Part shown: positions 55,801 through 58,846 of the stretch, piece after piece
Layout: every line of letters starts with the position of its first letter
How positions within the stretch are numbered: the stretch's first letter is position 1
DNA from: SIG607 sp045648445
Lineage (GTDB): Bacteria; Bacillota; Clostridia; Oscillospirales; Acutalibacteraceae
NCBI GenBank assembly: GCA_045648445.1
Contig: JAZRNY010000028.1
Location: 1 to 58,846, forward strand
Direction: 5' to 3'
Length of the DNA: 58,846 bases
Notes under the pieces: model-generated
The model's database searches: none
What the model was told of the DNA's origin: nothing
What the model saw: the letters and a program-made list of their open reading frames with translations, nothing else
Program-made: the position numbers and the translations under genes

Positions 55801-57031
55801 TCTTAAAGTGTCGTTTGCGGTCGATGATGTACAGGTTATTTCCAGAACATTAACTGTGACTGTTGTCGATTCTACTCCAATAATTCTTGACGGCAGTGTT
55901 AAAATTGACGGTGAAGCGGTAGTGGGGGGGAGAGTATTTGCTGAATTAAGTGGCGTAAACTGTTCGCAAAATTCTCTTACTTATGAATGGAAGATTGATT
56001 CAACGCTTGTTAGCGTAGGAAAATTTTACGATATAAAGGTTGAGGATTATGGTAAGATATTAACACTTACGGTTAAAGGTAAGGAAGGCGTAGTTGGTGA
56101 AATAAGTGTGCAGACTGAAGTTACTAAACTATTGCCGAACGTCGCTAATGCTCCAATAATCAGCAAAATCACTCCGGATAGTATTACTGTGGTAAAAACT
56201 CAGGGCGTTGAATACAGTATGGACCTTGTTTTATGGCAGGATAGCAATGTTTTTGAAAATCTTACGCCAAATACTGAATATATAGTTTATGCTCGTATAA
56301 AAGCAACTGAAACAAATTTTGCAGGGGAAACGAGTAGTGGTACCAAAGTTACTACCATAAAATATTCTTATCCAATTCCGGATTCGCCCAAAACCGCTAA
56401 TGTTACCTTTGAAAGTGTGACACTTGTTCATATTGAAGGATATGAGTATAGTATAGATGGAATAAATTGGCAGAAAGAAAGTACATTTAATAATCTTTTG
56501 CCAAACAGGCACTATACATTCTTCCAAAGAGTTGCAGAAAGTGATACCGTTTACGTAAGTTGTAGCAGTGAGCCTTTAATTGTATTAACACCTAAAACTA
56601 CCGTTATGGCTCCTCAAAAGCCGACTGTTGAAAGCGTTTCATATTATAAAATTGTTTTAGTGGCAACCGAGGGTTATGAGTATAGCATAGATGGTATAAA
56701 CTGGAAAAGTGAAGCAATATTTGACGGACTTGAAGAGGATACGCAGTACGTACTTTATCAGCGTGTTGCCGAAACTTATACTTCATACGTAAGTGAAAAG
56801 AGCGAGGCGTTGATAATTAAAACTCAAAAAATTCCTGAATATATCGTCGGTGACATTAACGGCAGTGGCTTTGTTGATGCAGTTGATCTTGCGATAATGA
56901 AACTTTACCTTGCCGGTCTTATGGAACTTTCTGAAGTTGGCGTCTTTGCTGCAGATGTTAATAACGACTCTTTGATTAATGCAGTAGACCTTGCAACATT
57001 AAAACTTATGTTGGTTGGTATTAAATTTTAA
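46838..57031 (+). CDS. Giant secreted BspA-type leucine-rich-repeat protein with dockerin
   Basis: 3,397 residues from ATG 46838. Signal peptide (about 1-30, ending SLPSKA). About 46 LRR_5/BspA repeats (unit like IGDYAFYGCSSLTSVTIP) in four blocks near residues 55-645, 780-985, 1062-1538 and 1681-1798. Cys-rich linkers (CDDTCDNC, CSICG, CDVC) separate the first three; a MucBP-like segment is near 1570-1630. Then an unrecognised domain (about 2022-2288), a beta-propeller-like stretch (about 2322-2682), two CARDB-like domains (2705-2908), an X2-like domain (2926-3013), an Ig-like domain, three FN3-like repeats sharing EYSIDGINW (about 3101-3331), and a type I dockerin (3334-3397: DINGSGFVDAVD and DVNNDSLINAVD calcium loops). 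Probably a cohesin-bound surface adhesin or scaffold component. No catalytic domain is visible. Confidence 0.92.
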   Translation: MSFKKFLSFILVFALIVSTLPIISLPSKAETSGYYTYNTSTNGTAYIVDVDSSISGTVTIPSSFGNYRVVGISNSAFASCRNITHLIIPEGITYVSDSAFKNCTGLVNITIPKSLKSFGTLAFSGCTKLDNVYISDIASWCSATFSRYDEYPTCHPMYFAENLYVNGTLLSKLTIPSGVTNIGVGFSDSECITEIIIPNTVESIASGAFRLCTSLESLTLPFVGASKNANGQSAVLGYLFGSQGIDDKTYTCGSYEIPYSLKNIVLNCEKVPASAFSSMRLETVTLSDEVTYIGSGAFSNCSNLKSVYIDDMSSWFNIEFVSSQSNPLYYAQSLYVAGVETTDIEIPDGVTAIKSYSFAGVKWLNSINIPEGVTSIDACAFYNCYNLVSVNISESVKSIGNSAFYSCSKLKYANMSEGVETIGAYAFFQCASLENIAIPSSVTSIGSLAFSGCSSLNKVSIKNIQSWCNISFADYGANPLYYAENLYINNELITDLVIPDTVTEIKNNAFYNWKNLSSIHIGEKLETISNTAFIGCEKLVNISVSENNSFFTSINGVLYNNECTILRLYPAGIANVFELPVGVETIYSNAFYNCENLTKISIPKSLKEIQSSAFYGCKNLTDVRYEGTVADKENMQISTSGNSYLLSATWHYNSCVNHSYSGNCDDTCDNCDWTRTVTESHVFQWVLDKAETCVEDGYKHEECVGCNLIRNENTVILATGEHNYINSWDTICSICGAERVVSGVTGDCTWTLNGTTLVISGFGRMKDYYLAEKTPWGTNITKIVINKGVTSIGNRTFCNMNSLTEVEIADSVENIGEAAFYDCTSLKNITIPDSVKTMGDWVFECCSALEMVILPKGLTHIGYASFDECTALRTVVIPDSVTSIDHWAFNNCSSLTNVVMPQKLTSMGNGCFSGCTSLKKITIPAAITKIPAETFVACTSLTEVIIQNKITEVCEAAFLSCKSLKDIWYVGSASDKNNIAIGNYNDKLLSANWHYNGCVSHTYSSEKDNKCDVCSSIRVLSGTTGKCTWTLIDTLLLIEGKGYTVNYSSTSAPWGKEIAEVIICEGVTTVGNYAFYKCENLKSVTLPDSLTEIGSVVFWGCSSLTEVKIPDGVTSIGSGCFESCTSLERINIPNGVTAIPQNIFYNCISLTEINIPENVTKIAGFAFYNCRSLAKVNIEGPIDSIGDSAFYGCQVLSEVTADNGIKSISRYAFYYCKLLNNINLTSDATYIGDSAFRACGSLSSINIPDSVTYIGSDAFFGCKSLTNVNIPGGITAINSGAFRECGGLTEIIIPRTVTTIGNCAFESCESATEIKILGPVTSIGDYAFYGCSSAEKIVLPDTVTSIGQSAFYACNSLEEFVIPNGVTSIGDYTFFNSQKLKKVTLPNDITNIGAFAFYQCRSLQEINIPLSVVEIDEYAFGNCSTLVDVWYPGTLADKNKINIGANNTELHNADWHYIYSNDNFTYQISDGKATVTGCDKNLSGKITIAETIDEFPVTAIGDSAFNGCSAITEINIPSGITNIGENVFDGCTSLKRIEVAEDNENYCSLSGVLYTKNKKVLICRPAAQVLYLTVNYLYSDGEKSLDSVFQILKEGETYSIESPEILGFSASQEKVEGNILNEDLVIDVIYYENAKILSGNCNDKVSWTLYTDGTLIFRGSGNIPDYTSGNTPWSQYAQSVEIVYIDARITSLGAYAFENCSNLTYIDYGYSITRIGSYAFSGCSSLKSFRLPETVTKIEEGAFYGCTGLTGVVISDNITDIKDNAFYGCENLDLVTIGGNVTAIGKNAFVGCNVLTQIYFRGQPAVLGANALGTTENKYVYYYDNYNGWSTAIKNGLWNGYTAIPYNVIAKENFNGTNVYIIKVVDKNNIPLENAVVTLGEEVQSTNKDGMAYFIKPLINQVLTVSCSDHNSFTDTSFKASSTQVMDIIELSDRPSVVKGVSVGGDSVATSVKVVNCSTNENLEIAVNGYSKYKILKYELYQGNRLISTVKTNNKNCTFSVKANSFEEGETVFAKMYTSDGNFVASAINMDVIKLANVSESQILNELANLEFSFAFGSMGNYKIPLTFTPTEDETFYTIVKDRTIRIGINLDIGEFFEKKDDKKASMTALQKMVDDAMKTKKEPKNKIEYNVCGYIEIEYLGNGEYYVKTSYVKVGVAAKISFNAQASFYGVVGVFFKAEVSGEATLDIKISRFEPEQGFGVEDLNFSMEDKLTLEGGAYLLWGIGSASLYGTGKIGFRLGIIPNLEFEHVYISGEFGAKWSVMWGLWSGKKIIASGDIYNWSKSQTYMMRMLSKGIYEAQQDPNSYTFNDRTYLNNRSPWQSGDYLQTGIYDNVAPKIVSCGDTTVMVWLDDNSQRDASNFQMLYYSIYEDGVWSQPKAVADNGTFDCEFDLYCDGEKIYVVYTEMVNQNSNIETVDLAEDDITSMIGKVEACVAVFDGFEFNNPVCITDNDVIEVLPTINEIDGKIRITWIESSSIGIDGNITDNNICYSDFDGKRWSIPVTQTSNQNTVSDVITINLDGVSYMVYIVDADGNGETKDDQILVLCDQSGNAIELDGGLIANPQAVVVNGKNALTWYNNGKIYMVTKLGQKPIALLPENVFGSVNYQVVSLGANKTMLTFVMSNTNKEGTSDIYGVYIDEIGCLTSPVRLTDSDGAMGNYSVAFEEGELIIVFTEVFAQVSGENIETVTNLRSTQVEFFTDISVEAADFDIDVIKPSSSLNMALTLSNKGTDNVDAFTVNLYGINDELLYTSEYNEQIKSGDTKVFNVVVSLPEIIVQGNYRLEVLPKSLNTDTSVSDNSIAIVLGYADFEIVAEQKIIGEKNYIILAITNNGNISSSARIELYAPNVNGRKLSDITLEAIVPNATQQYVIELDSIMNESDKSVTVVISSQNDPFILNNTETVTLFDINNDVFLSDPEEIIHNPEISLNSTEFDKFYANDITFEIIAEAEYFAGIDGLIEGRDYIVIENSVTITKEYLSTLKNGENTLKVSFAVDDVQVISRTLTVTVVDSTPIILDGSVKIDGEAVVGGRVFAELSGVNCSQNSLTYEWKIDSTLVSVGKFYDIKVEDYGKILTLTVKGKEGVVGEISVQTEVTKLLPNVANAPIISKITPDSITVVKTQGVEYSMDLVLWQDSNVFENLTPNTEYIVYARIKATETNFAGETSSGTKVTTIKYSYPIPDSPKTANVTFESVTLVHIEGYEYSIDGINWQKESTFNNLLPNRHYTFFQRVAESDTVYVSCSSEPLIVLTPKTTVMAPQKPTVESVSYYKIVLVATEGYEYSIDGINWKSEAIFDGLEEDTQYVLYQRVAETYTSYVSEKSEALIIKTQKIPEYIVGDINGSGFVDAVDLAIMKLYLAGLMELSEVGVFAADVNNDSLINAVDLATLKLMLVGIKF

Positions 57032-57038
57032 AAAGTAA

Positions 57039-57060
57039 GAACTCTCTTTCGGGAGAGTTC
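57039..57060 (+). terminator. Hairpin after the giant LRR gene
   Basis: Stem GAACTCTC (57039-57046) / GAGAGTTC (57053-57060), without a long T-run; the second hairpin at 57106 has one. Confidence 0.65.
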
Positions 57061-57105
57061 TACTTATATATATAACATTATTCAAAAAAAGACAAAATTC
57101 TTTAG

Positions 57106-57130
57106 ACCTGCTTCGGCAGGTTTTTTATTT
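57106..57130 (+). terminator. Intrinsic terminator before the spoIIA operon
   Basis: Stem ACCTGC (57106-57111) / GCAGGT (57116-57121) with a stable TTCG loop and T6; flanking GACAAAA/TTTTGTC can extend the pairing. Confidence 0.78.
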
Positions 57131-57178
57131 TGTCTATGCTAGAATTATAAAGAACTTTTAATTTAAGGAGGTATAAAA

Positions 57179-57514
57179 ATGTCAGTAAAACTCAGCGTAA
57201 AAGGCGAGGTCGTTACCGCCTACCTTGGCGGCGAACTGGACCATCACAGCGCAAGAGAAATGCGTGAAGAAATTGACAATGCTATTGAAATGAATATTCC
57301 GTCACTTTTGGTGCTTGATTTTTCGGGTGTAACCTTTATGGACAGTTCGGGAATAGGACTTGTTATGGGACGCTATAGAAATCTAAGCAGAACAGGCGCA
57401 GAACTTCACATAACCGGAGCATCTCCGCAAATAGCAAAGGTTATGAAATTGGCGGGAATAAGCAGATTAGCAAAATTTGATATAGGAGGTTTTAAAGTTG
57501 AAACCAATCAATAA
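57179..57514 (+). CDS. spoIIAA: Anti-sigma F factor antagonist
   Basis: 111 residues, single STAS domain. VLDFSGVTFMDSSGIGLVMGRY contains the DSSG serine pair (56-57), one of which is phosphorylated by SpoIIAB. Unphosphorylated SpoIIAA releases sigma F in the forespore. First gene of the spoIIA operon; ribosome site AAGGAGG. Overlaps spoIIAB by 17 bases. Confidence 0.96.
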   Translation: MSVKLSVKGEVVTAYLGGELDHHSAREMREEIDNAIEMNIPSLLVLDFSGVTFMDSSGIGLVMGRYRNLSRTGAELHITGASPQIAKVMKLAGISRLAKFDIGGFKVETNQ

Positions 57515-57941
57515 ATTTACTCTTACTATGGATTCGTGTTCTACAAACGAATATTTTGCGCGCGCCGCAGTATCGGCGTTTGTTACACAACTTGATCCAA
57601 CACTTGAAGAACTGGGTGACATAAAAACCGCCGTTTCGGAAGCCGTGACCAACTGTATTGTTCATGCCTATAAAAATACCATAGGCAAAATTTACATAAC
57701 CGTAGAAATATATCCTTATTCGGTTGTGAAAATAAAAATAAAGGACAAGGGTTGCGGAATAAGTGACATAAATCAGGCTATGGAACCGTTGTTTACTACT
57801 GTTGGTGGCGAAAGGGCAGGTTTGGGATTTGCAGTTATGCAAAGTTTTACCGATGATATAAAGGTTCGCTCAAAGGTGGGAAGCGGTACTACTGTAGCAC
57901 TTACAAAAAAACTGGAACTCAGGGTAAAAAATAATGCCTGA
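57498..57941 (+). CDS. spoIIAB: Anti-sigma F factor / serine kinase
   Basis: 147 residues, GHKL kinase fold. N-box VSEAVTNCIVHAY, G1 box DKGCGI, then PLFTTVGGERAGLGFAVMQ as ATP lid and G2. It binds and inhibits sigma F and phosphorylates SpoIIAA. Start TTG 57498, supported by GGAGG (57486-57490) inside spoIIAA. Its 3' end overlaps sigF by 8 bases, so all three are translationally coupled. Confidence 0.96.
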   Translation: MKPINKFTLTMDSCSTNEYFARAAVSAFVTQLDPTLEELGDIKTAVSEAVTNCIVHAYKNTIGKIYITVEIYPYSVVKIKIKDKGCGISDINQAMEPLFTTVGGERAGLGFAVMQSFTDDIKVRSKVGSGTTVALTKKLELRVKNNA

Positions 57942-58623
57942 CGTTGAAAAACTTATAAATGATAATTATGGACTGGTACGTGCTTGTGCGGGAAAGTTTA
58001 TAGGCAGAGGAATTGAATACGACGATTTATACCAAATAGGTTGTATCGGTCTTATAAAAGCCGCAAAAGGATATGATGAAACCAGAGGACTTATGTTTTC
58101 AACCTATGCCGTGCCGACTATTATAGGAGAAATTAAAAGGGTTTTTCGGGATACCGGCGCTATAAAGGTTTCTAGGTCGCTTAAAGAATTATCTTTTAAA
58201 GTGGCAAAAGCGCGTGAAAATTTAGAAAAGCAAAACGGCAGAGAACCAACGGTCAGCGAAATTGCGGATCTGCTCGGTGTAGATAGGGAAGAAGTAAACG
58301 ATGCCATTTGTGTTCTCAGACCTATAGAGTCGTTGACCTATCAAGATGATGGTGAAGGACAACACGATTTGCCGGTTGAAAGCGAAGAAGAACGAATAAA
58401 TAACAGAATTTACGTCCACACTTTATTAAAGGAACTGAGTTCTGAAGAACAAACGCTGATTAAATTGCGGTACTTTATGTATAGAACACAAAGCGAAACT
58501 GCTAAAATTCTTAATATGTCTCAGGTACAAGTATCGCGTAATGAAAAGCGAATTTTAGCAAAACTTAGGGGATTGGAGGAGTATGATGAAAAAACTTTAA
58601 AAAATTTTTCAAAAAAGTGTTGA
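57934..58623 (+). CDS. sigF: RNA polymerase sigma factor, forespore sigma F
   Basis: 229 residues, sigma-70 family. Region 2 has DDLYQIGCIGLIKAAKGYDE and FSTYAVPTIIGEIKR, region 3 has REPTVSEIADLLGVDREEV, and region 4 has QSETAKILNMSQVQVSRNEKRIL. Sequence alone could fit SigG or SigF; the spoIIAA-spoIIAB-sigma order makes it sigma F. It directs the first forespore-specific transcription. The stop codon overlaps the -35 of a strong downstream promoter. Confidence 0.95.
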   Translation: MPDVEKLINDNYGLVRACAGKFIGRGIEYDDLYQIGCIGLIKAAKGYDETRGLMFSTYAVPTIIGEIKRVFRDTGAIKVSRSLKELSFKVAKARENLEKQNGREPTVSEIADLLGVDREEVNDAICVLRPIESLTYQDDGEGQHDLPVESEEERINNRIYVHTLLKELSSEEQTLIKLRYFMYRTQSETAKILNMSQVQVSRNEKRILAKLRGLEEYDEKTLKNFSKKC

Positions 58624-58648
58624 CAAGAAAGGATAAATGTAGTATAAC
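58620..58648 (+). promoter_or_regulatory. rRNA operon promoter P1 (predicted)
   Basis: TTGACA (58620-58625), 17-base spacer, TATAAC (58643-58648). The -35 overlaps the sigF stop codon TGA at 58621-58623. Confidence 0.75.
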
Positions 58649-58715
58649 AATATGGCTGTCGCAAAACGGCAGTAAAAAATACCGCGAAAAAACTTAAAAA
58701 AAGATAAAAAAGTTC

Positions 58716-58744
58716 TTGACATTAAGTTTTGGTTGTGGTAATAT
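58716..58744 (+). promoter_or_regulatory. rRNA operon promoter P2 (predicted)
   Basis: TTGACA (58716-58721), 17-base spacer, TAATAT (58739-58744), in an A-rich context resembling an UP element. Confidence 0.78.
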
Positions 58745-58846
58745 ATATAAGCTGTCCACCGAAAACGGTGAGCAGAACGGACCTTGAAAATTAAACAACG
58801 ACAAACAAAAAAGGACCCGACGATTCTTATTGAAATTAAGTAATCA
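58745..58846 (+). ncRNA. Probable 5' leader of a ribosomal RNA operon (16S lies beyond the window)
   Basis: After P2 come a CACCG/CGGTG hairpin (58757-58770) and GGACCTTGAAAATTAAACAA near 58779-58798. This CTTGAAAA-type word is common in Firmicutes rRNA leaders and spacers, where it helps anti-termination and processing. No 16S sequence is reached by base 58846, so the assignment rests on the leader and tandem promoters. Confidence 0.6.

Noticed and set aside
46838..57031. CRISPR or tandem DNA repeats suggested by the many similar units
   Set aside because: The units are degenerate protein-level LRRs in one frame, with no identical direct repeats or spacers.
57120..57178. Sigma-H promoter for the spoIIA operon
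   Set aside because: A GAAT element at 57142-57145 exists, but the only AGG-like -35 is about 17 bases away, outside normal spacing.

Overview
The window reads as chromosome of a low-G+C, anaerobic, endospore-forming member of the Clostridia, probably from a gut or rumen-like habitat. Evidence: sporulation genes (spoVAC, spoVAD, spoIIAA-spoIIAB-sigF), rubrerythrin with a Fur/PerR-type regulator, a glycyl radical enzyme, an Fe-S L-serine dehydratase, Firmicutes-type promoters (TTGACA-17-TATAAT) and Shine-Dalgarno sites, and a dockerin-bearing giant surface protein. Species cannot be named from the sequence.

Layout. 1-1.5 kb: 3' end of an RHS polymorphic toxin, its toxin tip in the -1 frame, a candidate immunity gene, and a repeat element with inverted ends. 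1.5-3.4 kb: Fur/PerR-type regulator plus rubrerythrin (oxidative stress) and an acyl-ACP thioesterase. 3.35-4.2 kb: two genes truncated at a shared junction. 4.2-7.2 kb: an FHA-FtsW fusion with a penicillin-binding protein (cell-wall synthesis). 7.3-9.6 kb: DUF2975 / Xre regulator / DUF4173. 9.9-15.5 kb: purine salvage and uptake (xpt plus a BMP-type nucleoside ABC transporter). 15.6-18.4 kb: SGNH esterase, spoVAC and serine dehydratase.

18.5-38 kb is an accessory metabolic region: an AraC-sialidase-like fusion protein, an AraC regulator divergent from a short glycyl radical enzyme and its frameshifted activase, a HAD phosphatase, an SDR, a LacI regulator divergent from a frameshifted MFS transporter, YitT and DUF6512 membrane proteins, spoVAD, then alpha-L-rhamnosidase, mannose-6-phosphate isomerase, a GNAT, beta-mannosidase and another AraC regulator. 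No signal peptide is visible on the glycosidases, so they should act on imported oligosaccharides.

38-42.3 kb: a ParE/ParC-like type II topoisomerase pair. 42.4-44 kb: a repeat-rich patch with two small membrane-anchored proteins. 44-46.7 kb: valS. 46.8-57 kb: one gene of about 3,400 codons for a secreted protein with about 46 BspA-type leucine-rich repeats and a C-terminal dockerin. 57.2-58.6 kb: spoIIA operon. From the sigF stop codon onward lie tandem strong promoters and a leader typical of a ribosomal RNA operon that should start just beyond the window.

Three probable one-base frameshifts (RHS-toxin, GRE activase, MFS) may be real decay, recoding or sequencing error. The most promising unexplained system is the 18.5-23.8 kb block: a non-canonical glycyl radical enzyme with its activase and AraC control beside a cytoplasmic AraC-beta-propeller fusion.
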